48,498 nt of DNA from Maritimibacter sp. REDSEA-S28_B5 (GCA_001626765.1 LUOO01000070.1:1-48498), one strand, 5' to 3'. Shown: positions 15,878-25,565, numbered from the stretch's first letter. Made by a program: numbers and translations. Notes: generated by a model from the sequence alone, not told the origin.

Positions 15878-16383
15878 GCTTCGCCCCCCTCGACGGCGAT
15901 GGTCTTATCGGTGAAGGCTTCGACGATCCGCACGCCCGCGTGCCAGACGCCGACGACCGCGCCGATCACGGCGGCGATGAAGGCGGGCAGATAGGACCAC
16001 CAGACGGGGAACTGCAAAAGCAGCGTGGTCTGGCCGGAGGCGAGCTTGCTCTCCATGCCCCCGTAGAGTTTCCAGGCGATGATCACGAGAATGACCGCGA
16101 AAACCACGTCGATCAGCATGGTGAGCACCCGCTGCGCGCGATCCCCCAGCCAGTCGGTAAAGATGTCCACCGTCGCATGGGCCCCGGTCATGTGGGCATA
16201 GGGCAGAAAGGCGAAGATGGCAAAGGCCATCCCGGCCTCGACCAGTTCATAATCGCCCTTGATGGCCCCCAGGCCGGTTTCGCGACCGATGATCGAGACG
16301 ACGACGATCAGGATAAGGGCGCTGAGGACAAAACCGCCGGCGATGGCCAGCAGTCGCGACAGTCCCAGGAAAAAGTGGTTCAT
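15874..16383 (-). CDS. dctQ: TRAP transporter small permease subunit (DctQ)
   Basis: A 169-aa membrane protein with four predicted helices, e.g. LAIAGGFVLSALILIVVVSI and VVFAVILVIIAWKLYGGM. It forms the membrane complex with DctM. The gene follows dctP after about 80 nt that contain a strong hairpin, and overlaps dctM by 4 nt. Confidence 0.92.
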   Translation of the reverse strand: MNHFFLGLSRLLAIAGGFVLSALILIVVVSIIGRETGLGAIKGDYELVEAGMAFAIFAFLPYAHMTGAHATVDIFTDWLGDRAQRVLTMLIDVVFAVILVIIAWKLYGGMESKLASGQTTLLLQFPVWWSYLPAFIAAVIGAVVGVWHAGVRIVEAFTDKTIAVEGGEA

Positions 16384-16427
16384 GAGGTCACTCTGGTCTG
16401 TGAGAGATCAGATGTTGCGAAAGGAAA

Positions 16428-16454
16428 CGCGCGGCAGGTGTTCCCCGCCGCGCG
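16428..16454 (-). other. Hairpin between dctP and dctQ
   Basis: CGCGCGGC (16428-16435) pairs perfectly with GCCGCGCG (16447-16454), just after the dctP stop. Such hairpins after binding-protein genes usually protect the upstream mRNA and partly terminate, so DctP is made in excess over the membrane subunits. Role inferred. Confidence 0.5.
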
Positions 16455-16463
16455 TCCCGCCGT

Positions 16464-17522
16464 TTACTTCGCGGCGTAGGTGTCGATGTTGGCCATGTCG
16501 GCCGAGCATTCTTCCATGAGCGTGCGGGCTTCGTCGATCAGCGCCTGCCCGTTTTCCATCGAAGCGGCCCACTCTTGGTAGATCGGGTTCACGATGGGGT
16601 CCCAGGCCGCTTTCGCGTCCTCTTCCGACACGGTGATGATGTTGTTCCCCAGGTCGACCGCGACCTGACGGGCCGGGCCGTCGGCATCGGCTTGCGTGCC
16701 ACCGGCGAAGACCGAGAAGGCGAGGCCGGAGTTGGCGTCGATCACCGCCTTGTTCTCGTCCGACAGGCCGTCATAGACGCCCTTGTTCATGGCAAGCACG
16801 AAAGTGAGGTTGTAGAGCGCGGGGCCCTCGAACTCGGTGTGGTTGGTGACGAGTTCCGGCACCTTGAGCGCATAGGTCACTTCCCACGGAATGGTCGTGC
16901 CGTCGATCACGCCCTTGGAGAGCGCCTCGGACACGGCCGGAACCGGCATCCCGATGGGTTCGGCGCCGACGCGGGTCAAAAGGTCGTTCACGAGGCGCGA
17001 GCCGCCGCGGATCTTCATGCCCTCGAGGTCCTCAGGAACCGTCACCGGCTCGGCGGTGTGGAACATGCCGGGGCCATGGACCCAGGTACCGATGATGTGG
17101 ACGTCCTTGAACTCGCCGTCCTTCATGTGCTCGTCGAACATCTTGGAATAGGCACAAGACGCGGCGCGGGCGTCAGACACCATGAAGGGCAGCTCGAACA
17201 CCTCGGTCGTCGGGAAGCGGCCCGGCGTGTAGCCGACCACGGTCCAGACCACGTCGGCCACGCCGTCGATCGCCTGGTCGATGAGCTCGGGTGGCGTGCC
17301 GCCCAGGGCCATCGCGGCGTAGCGTTCGACCTTGATGCGGCCCTCGGAGTCCTTCTCGACATTGTCGGCCCAGACGTCGAGCACCTGGACGGGCACGTTG
17401 GCCTGCGCGGGCAGGAACTGGTGCAGCTTCAGGGTGACTTCCTGCGCGAATGCGGAACCTGCGCTGAGCGCCAGCGCGGCGGCGGTGCCTGCAAGACACA
17501 GTGCGAGCGATCTTTTGGTCAT
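16464..17522 (-). CDS. dctP: TRAP transporter substrate-binding protein (DctP)
   Basis: A 352-aa periplasmic solute receptor. A signal peptide (MTKRSLALCLAGTAA...AFA) is followed by EVTLKLHQFLPAQANV and the conserved segment LEGMKIRGGSRL, whose Arg usually binds the carboxylate of the ligand. The start at 17522 has GGGAGGAGAATC before it. First gene of dctPQM. The proximity of fcs and ech suggests hydroxycinnamates or similar aromatic acids as ligand; this is inference. Confidence 0.93.
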   Translation of the reverse strand: MTKRSLALCLAGTAAALALSAGSAFAQEVTLKLHQFLPAQANVPVQVLDVWADNVEKDSEGRIKVERYAAMALGGTPPELIDQAIDGVADVVWTVVGYTPGRFPTTEVFELPFMVSDARAASCAYSKMFDEHMKDGEFKDVHIIGTWVHGPGMFHTAEPVTVPEDLEGMKIRGGSRLVNDLLTRVGAEPIGMPVPAVSEALSKGVIDGTTIPWEVTYALKVPELVTNHTEFEGPALYNLTFVLAMNKGVYDGLSDENKAVIDANSGLAFSVFAGGTQADADGPARQVAVDLGNNIITVSEEDAKAAWDPIVNPIYQEWAASMENGQALIDEARTLMEECSADMANIDTYAAK

Positions 17523-17543
17523 GATTCTCCTCCCTTGACCTGA

Positions 17544-17593
17544 TGTGGCATTATATTGCCACAGTCGATTTGGCTTTTGCCATATATTGCCAC
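17544..17593 (-). promoter_or_regulatory. dctPQM promoter with TGGCA-type operators
   Basis: TGTGGCATTATATTGCCACA (17544-17563) has 7-bp inverted arms TGTGGCA/TGCCACA. On the minus strand it contains a perfect -10 hexamer, TATAAT (17555-17550). A second cluster follows: TGGC-TTTT-GCCA (17571-17582) with a further TTGCCA to 17592. The motif differs from the TGCA sites of the box locus, so a different repressor is expected; no gene for it is identifiable here. Confidence 0.6.
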
Positions 17594-17599
17594 TCGTTT

Positions 17600-18118
17600 C
17601 CACCGGAATTTCCTCCTCCCACTGGATACAAGCTGCCTGTCGGGCCGAATGGCGGCACGGTGTCAGGATTATAGGTATTCTATATAACCGTTATCGGCAA
17701 CATCTAATTACCGTCCCGTGCGATGCTCCGACCCTCCATCGACAGTTGGGCATGTTTCGCAGGACCGGGCAAGCATTTTCGACCCCCCGGTCGGTGAATC
17801 GCCCGCAACAGCGGTGTCTCTCCCCGCACAACATCACGATGCTGCAGGTAAGGCTGGCCGTGACATACCCGTTTCGCAAAGTCCCGATGGCTTCAAGCGC
17901 CGGTCAGAAACAACTCCAGGGAGATTCCGGCGAATGGCTTCCTGGCGATCAGACCATGCGGGATAGCCTTACTGCGCTTCCAACTAAGCATAACTGGCGC
18001 GTTTTTTGGATCAAGACGTTCTCCTACACCATGTGTGGCCCCGAGTTATCCACAGGCGAATGCGTGAACGGAACAATTATGGGTTGTGCGCCCTGACCCG
18101 TCGCGACACGCTTTGCCT
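17600..18118. other. Non-coding region between dctP and luxR
   Basis: About 520 nt without a convincing gene; a plus-strand open frame here has no ribosome site or recognisable motif. It contains an A/T-rich stretch near 17665-17710 (TATTCTATATAACC), which may be a promoter for the luxR side, and one perfect DnaA box TTATCCACA at 18046-18054. I could not find a lux box. Confidence 0.4.
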
Positions 18119-18730
18119 ATGGAGCGGAATCAGGTCATAGACGCGGAACTGAAGGATCTAGGGGACCTTGCCCCGGCGGGGTATTTCGTCGCGCTGCACA
18201 TCCGGTTCGCGGCGCCACTGCTCATGTTTCAGACCTATGACCCGTCCTGGGCCGACCATTACACCAAGAACGCCTATGCCCTGCGCGATCCGATGATCGC
18301 CTGGGGAATCTCGCGCACCGGGGCGACCCGCTGGAGCGCCATCGACCTGCCCGACCCTTTCGGCATCATGGCCACGGCAGGGACGTTCGGGCTGCGCTAC
18401 GGCGTCTGTGTGTCTTGCGGCCCGATGTCCTCGCGCACCATCGCCGGCATCGCGCGCAGCGACCGGGAGTTTACCGACGAGGAAATCGCGGACGCTACCG
18501 GCCATGTCCTGAAGCTCCACCATGAATCCCAGCCCCCCGATCACCTGACTGCCGCCGAGATCGCCGCGCTGAACGTGATCGCCTCCGGGGACCGCTACGC
18601 CGCCGGTGCCGCAAGGCTCGGCATTTCCGAGAGCGCGCTCAAGGCGCGGCTCACGTCGGCGCGGCAGAAGCTATTCGCCAGGACCACCGCTGAAGCCATC
18701 CAAAGAGCCAAGGACTACCGGCTCATCTGA
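18119..18730 (+). CDS. LuxR-type quorum-sensing regulator
   Basis: A 203-aa protein with an N-terminal autoinducer-binding domain and a C-terminal LuxR helix-turn-helix. Seen: YDPSWADHY, LRDPMIAWGIS, TRWSAID and FGLRYGVCVSCGP with the conserved Tyr, Asp, Pro, Trp and Gly positions. The HTH is about residues 142-195 (LTAAEIAALNVIASG...LGISESALKARL), somewhat diverged from the consensus. The start could also be a GTG at 18086; neither has a strong ribosome site. It lies 75 nt upstream of luxI in the same direction, so the two form a cognate pair. Confidence 0.88.
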   Translation: MERNQVIDAELKDLGDLAPAGYFVALHIRFAAPLLMFQTYDPSWADHYTKNAYALRDPMIAWGISRTGATRWSAIDLPDPFGIMATAGTFGLRYGVCVSCGPMSSRTIAGIARSDREFTDEEIADATGHVLKLHHESQPPDHLTAAEIAALNVIASGDRYAAGAARLGISESALKARLTSARQKLFARTTAEAIQRAKDYRLI

Positions 18731-18805
18731 AGGGTTCCCCCGACGGAGAAAGTTCAGCCGCCCTGGCGGATGGCTGCACTCATCTATTCACAAGGAGGAT
18801 CTACC

Positions 18806-19393
18806 ATGCAGACCACGACGCTTTCGTTCGCCAATATCCACAACCATGGCGAGCTTTTCGCTAACCTTCTTCGCGCTAGACGACAGTCGTTCATCGTCCA
18901 GAACAAATGGGACCTGCCCGAGGCGATGGGCATGGAATACGATCAATACGACACGCCCGCGAGCCGCTGGGTCGCCGTGCATCAGTTCGGTCAGGTGCTC
19001 GCCGGTATCCGCCTGACCCCCACCACGGCGCGCTGCGGCATTTACAGTTACATGATCCGCGACGCGCAGAAGGGACTGCTCGACTCGATCCCGTCCGATC
19101 TGCTCTTCGACGAAGCACCGGTGGATGAACATATCTGGGAAAGTTCGCGGGTTTTCGTGGCCCATGACACACCGCAGAAAATTCGACGTGTGGTCCATGC
19201 CCATCTGATCACCGAGATGACCCGCTCGGCGCGCGAGCTTGGCGCGGTGCGCGTGCTGGGACTGATCCCGGCCAGCTGGCCGCGGTGGGCGCGGCGCTGC
19301 GGGCTAGATACCGTGGCCGCCGGACGGGTAATGCACATTGACGGGATCGACAATCAGGTGGTGTCGATCAACCTCGCCGACAAGCTGCATTGA
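18806..19393 (+). CDS. LuxI-type acyl-homoserine-lactone synthase
   Basis: A 195-aa autoinducer synthase that uses S-adenosylmethionine and an acyl carrier (ACP or CoA). Conserved LuxI positions are present: R25/R26 and F29 (RARRQSF), W35, E44, D46 and D49 (EYDQYD), R69 (AGIRLTPT), and E112 and R115 (WESSRVFV). The start at 18806 follows AAGGAGGATCTACC; an upstream in-frame start at 18770 is less likely. The gene lies close to aryl-CoA metabolism (fcs, bclA, TRAP), so an aryl-CoA-using synthase like RpaI or BraI is possible but unproven. Confidence 0.93.
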   Translation: MQTTTLSFANIHNHGELFANLLRARRQSFIVQNKWDLPEAMGMEYDQYDTPASRWVAVHQFGQVLAGIRLTPTTARCGIYSYMIRDAQKGLLDSIPSDLLFDEAPVDEHIWESSRVFVAHDTPQKIRRVVHAHLITEMTRSARELGAVRVLGLIPASWPRWARRCGLDTVAAGRVMHIDGIDNQVVSINLADKLH

Positions 19394-19447
19394 CAGTGCA
19401 GCGCATCGAGTCACTACGAGAGGCGAGGTTGCAACGGTAATGCAATG

Positions 19448-19476
19448 CTCCCGGTCCGGCCACTCCGGGCCGGGAG
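19448..19476. terminator. Hairpin between convergent luxI and acyl-CoA synthetase
   Basis: CTCCCGGTCCGG and CCGGGCCGGGAG form a 12-bp stem with one G-T pair and a 5-nt loop. It lies between two convergent genes and probably ends both transcripts, although T-runs are weak. Confidence 0.5.
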
Positions 19477-19503
19477 ACATTTCTCAAGCGGGAGCAAACC
19501 CTG

Positions 19504-21402
19504 TCACGCGACCCATTCGTAGGGCCGGGTGAACTCGCCCAGCTTGTGCTCGACGGCGGCCTTGTCCACCGCGCCCGTGGCCTTGAGCCGCGCCACGAGA
19601 CCCAGTTTCTTGTCCTCGTAGACCTCGACCACCTCGACCGGATGCCCCGCCTCGCGCAGCGCCTCTTCATAGACGCGCTTGATCGAGGATTTCCTGAGGT
19701 CCGGCTTGAACACCTTACCCACAGCGGTCTTGGGCAATTCAGGCATGATCTCGATGTACTTCGGCACGGCGGCGCGTTCCGAAATATGCGCCTTGGCATA
19801 GTCCAGCAGCTCGTCTTCCGTCACGCTCGCGCCCGACACCAGTTCGACAAAGGCGGCCGGCAGTTCGCCCGCCACCGCATCGGGCTGGCCGATCGCACCG
19901 ACAAAGGCGACCGCGTCATGGCCCGACAGCGCCTCTTCGATCTCGGCGGGGTCGATGTTGTGGCCGCCCCGGATGATGATGTCCTTGGCCCGCCCGGTGA
20001 TGTAGAGGTAGCCGTCCGCGTCGATCCGGCCCAGATCGCCCGTGCGCAGGTATTTGTCGCCCGCGACGAGACCCTTGTTCTTGGCGTCCTCGGTATAGGT
20101 CTTGCCGACAAAGACGCCGGGGTTCGACACGCAGATCTCGCCCACCTCGTCCACGCCCATTTCCTTGAGCACGGTGCCGTCCTTGTCGCAGTCGAAGATC
20201 TTGACCTCGGTATAGGGGAAGGGGATCCCGACCGAGCCGATCTTCTTCACGCCATCCGTCGGGTTGCAGGACACGAGGCAGGTCGCCTCGGTCAGCCCGT
20301 AACCCTCGACGATCTTGACGTCGGTCGCCTTTTCGAACCGGTTGAACAGTTCAACGGGCAGCGGCGACGACCCCGAGAACGCCACCTTGAGCGTCGAGAC
20401 ATCCGCATCCACCTTGCGCTGCATGAGCGCGGAAATCGCGGTCGGCACGGTGATGACGAAGGTGACGCCGTAGCGTTCGATGAGCTTCCAGAAGTTGTCG
20501 AACACCCCCTCGCCCCGGTAGCCCGCAGGCGTCGGGAACACCACATGCGCGCCCGAGGTCATCACGGCCATGAAGACGACATGAACGGCAAAGACGTGGA
20601 AGAGCGGCAGCGGGCAGATCAGCACGTCGCTTTCGTCGAACAGAAGGTTCGCGCCGAGCCAGCCGTTGTAGATGATGCCAGAGTATTTGTGCTGCGCGAC
20701 CTTGGGCATCCCCGTGGTGCCGCCGGTGTGGAAATAGGCCGCGACCCGGTCAACCTTTTCGTCCTCGAAGGTGAGCGTCTTGGGCTGGCTCGCGATGGCC
20801 TTGTTGAAGTTCTGCACCTTGGCGGAATGTTCGATGGCAACCTTGGGCCGGATCAGCGGCACGATCCATGCCTTCGGCGGCGTGAGGTAACGGTTGAGGT
20901 CGATCTCGAGCACATGCTTGACGGCCGGCGCGTCCTTCAGCGCCTCATGCACCTTCTGCGCCACGTCGGTCTTGGGAAAGCCGCGCAGCGTGACCACGAC
21001 CTTGGCCCCGGTTTCACGCAGGATCGACGCGATCTGCGTGGGCTCGAGCAATGGGTTGATCGGGGCCACGATGCCTGCGATGGCCCCGCCAAGAAGCGTA
21101 AGGACGGTCTCGTTCGCGTTGGGCAGCACATAGGCGACCACGTCATCCTTGCCGATGCCCAGCGAGCGAAACAGGTTCGCCGCCTGCACGCTCTTGTCGT
21201 GCATCTCCTGCCAGGTGAGCGTCTCGACCTTGTCCTTGGGTCCGCTCTCGATCTGGAACGACAGCGCCTTGCGCGAGGCGAATTTCGCGGTGGTCGACGA
21301 CAGCAAATCGTAGATCGTCACCGGAAGATTGCGCGCTTCCCAAGGCTTTTCCGCCTCGATCTGGTTACGTGCATCGAGCGAACTGAAAGAATAACGCGCC
21401 AT
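19504..21402 (-). CDS. Acyl-CoA synthetase (AMP-binding)
   Basis: A 632-aa ANL ligase with P-loop FHTGGTTGMPKVAQ, EGYGLTEATCLVSCNP, YLRTGDLGRID, YITGRAKDIIIRGGHNIDP and C-terminal PKTAVGKVFK, in which the catalytic lysine is kept. The N terminus LPVTIYDLLSSTTAKFASRKALSF resembles the FadD3/acyl-CoA synthetase branch used for medium-chain or cyclic acids. The start at 21402 has GGGAGGACAT before it. Monocistronic and convergent to luxI; the substrate is unknown. Confidence 0.88.
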   Translation of the reverse strand: MARYSFSSLDARNQIEAEKPWEARNLPVTIYDLLSSTTAKFASRKALSFQIESGPKDKVETLTWQEMHDKSVQAANLFRSLGIGKDDVVAYVLPNANETVLTLLGGAIAGIVAPINPLLEPTQIASILRETGAKVVVTLRGFPKTDVAQKVHEALKDAPAVKHVLEIDLNRYLTPPKAWIVPLIRPKVAIEHSAKVQNFNKAIASQPKTLTFEDEKVDRVAAYFHTGGTTGMPKVAQHKYSGIIYNGWLGANLLFDESDVLICPLPLFHVFAVHVVFMAVMTSGAHVVFPTPAGYRGEGVFDNFWKLIERYGVTFVITVPTAISALMQRKVDADVSTLKVAFSGSSPLPVELFNRFEKATDVKIVEGYGLTEATCLVSCNPTDGVKKIGSVGIPFPYTEVKIFDCDKDGTVLKEMGVDEVGEICVSNPGVFVGKTYTEDAKNKGLVAGDKYLRTGDLGRIDADGYLYITGRAKDIIIRGGHNIDPAEIEEALSGHDAVAFVGAIGQPDAVAGELPAAFVELVSGASVTEDELLDYAKAHISERAAVPKYIEIMPELPKTAVGKVFKPDLRKSSIKRVYEEALREAGHPVEVVEVYEDKKLGLVARLKATGAVDKAAVEHKLGEFTRPYEWVA

Positions 21403-21487
21403 ATGTCCTCCCTTTGGCCGGGTTTTCCCCTTGTTTCGTTGAACATGGGGGTTATGCGTCCGGCTGCAAGGGTGACGTTACTGCGCT

Positions 21488-23269
21488 TTACTCCGCGGCG
21501 ATACCTTCCGTGAACTGAAGACGCGCCAGACGGGCGTAAAGGCCGCCTTGGGCGACAAGCTCGTCATGGGTACCCTGCGCGACGATTCGGCCATCCTCGA
21601 AGACCAGGATGCGGTCAGCTTTCTTCACCGTGGCGAGGCGGTGCGCGATGACGAGCGTCGTGCGGTCCTTCGACATTTCCTCGACCGCCTGCTGGACAAG
21701 CCGCTCGCTTTCGGCGTCGAGCGCGCTCGTTGCCTCGTCCAAAAGCAGGATCGGCGCGTCGCGCAGGATGGCCCGCGCGATGGCGATCCGCTGTTTCTGC
21801 CCGCCCGACAGCATCACGCCCCGCTCGCCCACATAGCTGTCGTAGCCTTCGGGCAGTTTCATCAGGAACTCATGCGCCGCCGCCGCGCGCGCCGCTGCCT
21901 CGACCTCGGCATCCGTGGCGTCGAGGCGACCGAAGCGGATGTTCTCCCGCGCCGTGTCGGCAAAGATCACCGCATCCTGCGGGACGAGCGCGATATGCTG
22001 GCGGAAATCGGGCCGCGCCATGTCGCGCAGGTCCACGCCGTCGATGGTCACACGGCCCTGGGCAGGGTCGTAGAACCGCTGGAGGAGCTGAATGATCGTC
22101 GATTTCCCCGCGCCAGAGGGACCGACGAGCGCCACAGTCTCGCCGGGTTCGACCGCGATGTTCACATCGATAAGCGCCTGATGTTCCGGCCGCGCCGGGT
22201 AGCGGAAGGTCACGTTTTCGAACCGGACCGCGCCGCGCACCGGCGTGGGCAGCGTAACGCCCTCCTTCGGGTCGTTCACCGCGTCCTCGGAGCGCAAGAG
22301 CTCCACCAGGCGCTCGGTCGCCCCCGCCGCGCGCTGCAACTCGGACCAGATCTCGGACAGCGCGCCCACGGCGCCCGCCACCATGATCGCGTAGATCACG
22401 AACTGCACCAGTGCACCGACCGACATATCGCCCGCCCGCACGTCCCGCGCCCCGATCCAGAGCACGCCGACCACGCCCGAGAAGATGAGCGTGATCACGA
22501 TCATCGTCATGAGCGCCCGAGTCGTGATCCGTTTCTTGGCCGACTGGAACGACTGCTCGGTCACATCGCGAAAGCGCGCCCGCGACGGGTCCTCGTGCGT
22601 GAACGCCTGCACGGTCTGCACCGAAAGAAGGTCCTCGGACGCCTTGCCCGAGGATTTCGCGATCCAGTCCTGATTTTCGCCCGACAGAACCCGCATCCGC
22701 CGCCCCAGCACAATAATTGGTATCATGACCACCGGCACGATGAGCAAGACAAGGCCGGTGAGCTTGGCCGAGGTGAACAGCAGCGCCACCAGCCCGCCCG
22801 CGAGGATGAGCACGTTGCGCAGTGCGACCGAGACCGACGAGCCGATGACCGACAGGATGAGCGTCGTGTCGGTGGTGATCCGGCTCAGCACCTCGCCGGT
22901 CATGATCCGCTCGAAGAACGCGGGGGACATGCCGATCACCCGGTTGAACACCGCCTCGCGAATATCCGCCACAACCCGTTCGCCCAGCCGCGTGACGAGG
23001 TAATAGCGGATGCCCGTCCCCACCGCCAATCCGACCGCAATCGCCAGCGCCGCAAAGAAATACTGATCAAGGAGCGCATCGGCCGAGGTGGAAAATCCGT
23101 CGATCACCCGCCGCGCGGCCAATGGCATGACAAGGGATATGCCCGCCGTGACCACCAGCGCGGCAAGCGCCGCCGCCAGCATCCCGCGATAGGGCAGCAT
23201 GAACGGCCAGAGCGCACCCAGCGCCCCAATCCGCTTCGACTTCTCGCGATCGTCCTTGTTGTCGGCCAT
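21488..23269 (-). CDS. ABC exporter, fused permease and ATPase (MsbA-like)
   Basis: A 593-aa half-transporter that works as a homodimer. Residues 20-320 hold six predicted transmembrane helices; the nucleotide-binding domain follows, with Walker A GPSGAGKS, Q-loop ALVPQDAVIF, signature LSGGQKQR, Walker B ILLLDEATSAL and switch IAHRLATV. It belongs to the lipid/multidrug exporter group. The substrate is not evident from the neighbours. Confidence 0.9.
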   Translation of the reverse strand: MADNKDDREKSKRIGALGALWPFMLPYRGMLAAALAALVVTAGISLVMPLAARRVIDGFSTSADALLDQYFFAALAIAVGLAVGTGIRYYLVTRLGERVVADIREAVFNRVIGMSPAFFERIMTGEVLSRITTDTTLILSVIGSSVSVALRNVLILAGGLVALLFTSAKLTGLVLLIVPVVMIPIIVLGRRMRVLSGENQDWIAKSSGKASEDLLSVQTVQAFTHEDPSRARFRDVTEQSFQSAKKRITTRALMTMIVITLIFSGVVGVLWIGARDVRAGDMSVGALVQFVIYAIMVAGAVGALSEIWSELQRAAGATERLVELLRSEDAVNDPKEGVTLPTPVRGAVRFENVTFRYPARPEHQALIDVNIAVEPGETVALVGPSGAGKSTIIQLLQRFYDPAQGRVTIDGVDLRDMARPDFRQHIALVPQDAVIFADTARENIRFGRLDATDAEVEAAARAAAAHEFLMKLPEGYDSYVGERGVMLSGGQKQRIAIARAILRDAPILLLDEATSALDAESERLVQQAVEEMSKDRTTLVIAHRLATVKKADRILVFEDGRIVAQGTHDELVAQGGLYARLARLQFTEGIAAE

Positions 23270-23418
23270 GGTCCCTCCGCCCCTTCAGGTCGTCAAATAG
23301 CCCCGCAAACCGCCGGGAACAAGCACGCGCAGGCGCACCCCAGCCCTTTCATCTTTCTCCAAATATACAAGTCCGGCCCCTGCCACCGCCCCGGCGCCCG
23401 AGGTCCGTGCCAAACGGC

Positions 23419-23445
23419 AAAGGGCGAGGCAGCGCCTCGCCCTTT
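23419..23445 (-). terminator. Strong hairpin downstream of ilvD
   Basis: AAAGGGCGAGGC-AGC-GCCTCGCCCTTT is a perfect 12-bp stem with a 3-nt loop, about 40 nt past the ilvD stop. On the minus strand the stem ends in CCCTTT with no longer T-run, so it is an imperfect intrinsic terminator. The same bases could also be a mobile palindromic repeat unit. Confidence 0.55.
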
Positions 23446-23484
23446 GGAGAACCAGCGTGCCGAAGGCACACAATCAGCTTCGGA

Positions 23485-25326
23485 TCATTCCTCGCCCGGC
23501 AGGATGCGCACGCCGCCCCGGTTGGCCGAGGACGCGAGCAGCGCATAGGCCTTGAGCGCCGTAGAGACCTCGCGCTTGCGCGGCTCGGCCGGTTTCCAAG
23601 GCAGCGCGCCCTTGGCTTCGCGACGGGCGGCCAGTTCATTGTCGGCCACGGCAAGGTTGATGGTCCGGTTCGGGATGTCGATCTCGATCACGTCGCCGGT
23701 TTCCACGAGACCGATCAGACCGCCTTCGGCGGCTTCCGGCGAGACGTGGCCGATGGACAGGCCCGAGGTGCCGCCCGAGAAACGGCCATCGGTGAGCAGC
23801 GCGCAGTCCTTGCCCAGACCCTTGGATTTCAGATAGCTCGTCGGATAGAGCATCTCCTGCATCCCCGGCCCGCCCTGCGGTCCCTCGTAGCGGATCACCA
23901 CGACCTCTTTCGCACTGACCTGCCCGGTGAGGATGCCGTTCACGGCGGCGTCCTGGCTTTCATAGACCCGCGCGGTGCCGGTGAATTTCAGGATCGAATC
24001 GTCCACGCCTGCCGTTTTCACGATGCAGCCGTTCTCCGCGATATTGCCGAAGAGCACCGCCAGACCGCCGTCCTGTGAGAAGGCGTGTTCAACCGTGCGG
24101 ATCACGCCACCTTCGCGGTCGCGGTCCAGCTCCTTGTAACGGTTCTGGGTCGAGAACGCTTTGGTCGTGCGCACGCCGCCGGGGGCGGCGCGATAGAAGG
24201 AATCGACGCTTTCATCGTTCGACACCATGACGTCCCAGCGGGCAATCGCCTCGGCCATGGTGCTCGTGTGAACCGTGCGCACGTCGCCGTGGATCAGATC
24301 GCCGCGCAGCATCTCGCCAAGGATGCCCATGATCCCGCCCGCGCGATGCACGTCTTCCATGTGAACATCGGCCTTGGCAGGCGCGACCTTGCACAAAACC
24401 GGCACCTTGCGGCTCAGACGGTCGATGTCGTCCATGGTGAATTGCACTTTGCCCTCATAGGCGATGGCTAGCAGGTGCAGCACGGTGTTGGTCGATCCGC
24501 CCATCGCGATGTCCAGCGACATGGCATTCTCGAAGGCCTCGAAGGTCGCGATTTCGCGCGGCAGGTAGCCTTCGTCCTCGACCTCGTAGTGCAGCTTGGT
24601 GATCTCGACGATCCGGCGCCCGGCTTCGCGGAACAACGCCTCGCGGTCGGCGTGGGTGGCCAGCACCGAGCCGTTGCCGGGCAGCGCAAGGCCGAGCGCC
24701 TCGGCCAGACAGTTCATCGAGTTCGCGGTGAACATGCCCGAACACGACCCGCAGGTCGGACAGGCGTTTTCTTCGTAGGCCTTCACCTCGGCGTCGGTGT
24801 AGCTGTCGTCGGCGGCCACGACCATCGCATCGATCAGGTCGACGGCCTTTTCCAGATCGCCCACCTTGACCTTGCCGGCCTCCATCGGGCCGCCCGAGAC
24901 GAAGATCACCGGGATGTTCAGACGCATCGCGGCCATCATCATGCCGGGCGTGATCTTGTCGCAGTTCGAGATACAGACCATCGCGTCCGCGCAATGCGCG
25001 TTCACCATGTATTCGATGGAATCTGCAATGATCTCGCGCGAGGGCAGCGAGTAGAGCATCCCGTCATGGCCCATGGCGATGCCGTCATCGACGGCGATGG
25101 TGTTGAATTCCTTGGCGACACCACCGGCCTTTTCGATCTCGCCCGCGACGAGTTGACCGAGGTCCTTGAGGTGCACGTGCCCCGGCACGAACTGGGTAAA
25201 GCTGTTCACGACCGCGATGATCGGCTTGCCGAAATCGCTGTCGGTCATCCCGGTGGCGCGCCACAGGCCACGGGCACCGGCCATGTTGCGGCCGTGGGTA
25301 GAACGGCGGGAACGGTAATGGGGCAT
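23485..25326 (-). CDS. ilvD: Dihydroxy-acid dehydratase
   Basis: A 613-aa iron-sulfur dehydratase of branched-chain amino-acid and pantothenate synthesis, converting 2,3-dihydroxy-isovalerate or -methylvalerate to the 2-keto acids. Cluster and active-site motifs: [15 protein letters not shown] and [18 protein letters not shown]. Also [22 protein letters not shown] and [13 protein letters not shown]. Full length. Monocistronic; divergent from the GbsR-RND operon. Confidence 0.97.
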   Translation of the reverse strand: MPHYRSRRSTHGRNMAGARGLWRATGMTDSDFGKPIIAVVNSFTQFVPGHVHLKDLGQLVAGEIEKAGGVAKEFNTIAVDDGIAMGHDGMLYSLPSREIIADSIEYMVNAHCADAMVCISNCDKITPGMMMAAMRLNIPVIFVSGGPMEAGKVKVGDLEKAVDLIDAMVVAADDSYTDAEVKAYEENACPTCGSCSGMFTANSMNCLAEALGLALPGNGSVLATHADREALFREAGRRIVEITKLHYEVEDEGYLPREIATFEAFENAMSLDIAMGGSTNTVLHLLAIAYEGKVQFTMDDIDRLSRKVPVLCKVAPAKADVHMEDVHRAGGIMGILGEMLRGDLIHGDVRTVHTSTMAEAIARWDVMVSNDESVDSFYRAAPGGVRTTKAFSTQNRYKELDRDREGGVIRTVEHAFSQDGGLAVLFGNIAENGCIVKTAGVDDSILKFTGTARVYESQDAAVNGILTGQVSAKEVVVIRYEGPQGGPGMQEMLYPTSYLKSKGLGKDCALLTDGRFSGGTSGLSIGHVSPEAAEGGLIGLVETGDVIEIDIPNRTINLAVADNELAARREAKGALPWKPAEPRKREVSTALKAYALLASSANRGGVRILPGEE

Positions 25327-25517
25327 GGGTTTCTCCTATCCGCGAACGTCACGTCCATAGACCTGCACGCCTTCCGGGGCAATGGAAATTGGCCGTGATC
25401 GCGGGGTGAGGCCCCGCGCAAGGCCTGTGCGGGACGCTCGAAATCAAAGCACGACCCGCCGCAAATGGCCCTCCGGCAGTCCCACTTGCGCCGCATTGCA
25501 GAAATTAACGTTCGAAA

Positions 25518-25537
25518 CGTTCAATGTGGATTGAACG
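25518..25537. promoter_or_regulatory. Inverted repeat operator upstream of the gbsR-RND operon
   Basis: CGTTCAAT-GTGG-ATTGAACG is a perfect 8-bp inverted repeat, preceded by a direct repeat of AACGTT (25507-25521). It lies 29 nt before the gbsR-like gene, in the divergent region with ilvD. It is the likely binding site of the MarR/GbsR protein encoded next to it. Confidence 0.6.
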
Positions 25538-25565
25538 ATGAACCGTTTAGATATATCTGGCCACC

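Noticed and set aside
18046..18054. Perfect DnaA box TTATCCACA upstream of luxR, possible origin
   Set aside because: Only one box, no cluster, no A/T-rich unwinding element, no dnaA or parAB nearby.
17545..18096. Plus-strand open frame between dctP and luxR
   Set aside because: No ribosome site, no recognisable motif, overlaps the TRAP operator at its start; treated as non-coding.
21548..23548. Long plus-strand open frame (666 codons) opposite the ABC exporter
   Set aside because: Antisense shadow: Arg/His-rich product, no domain, no ribosome site.
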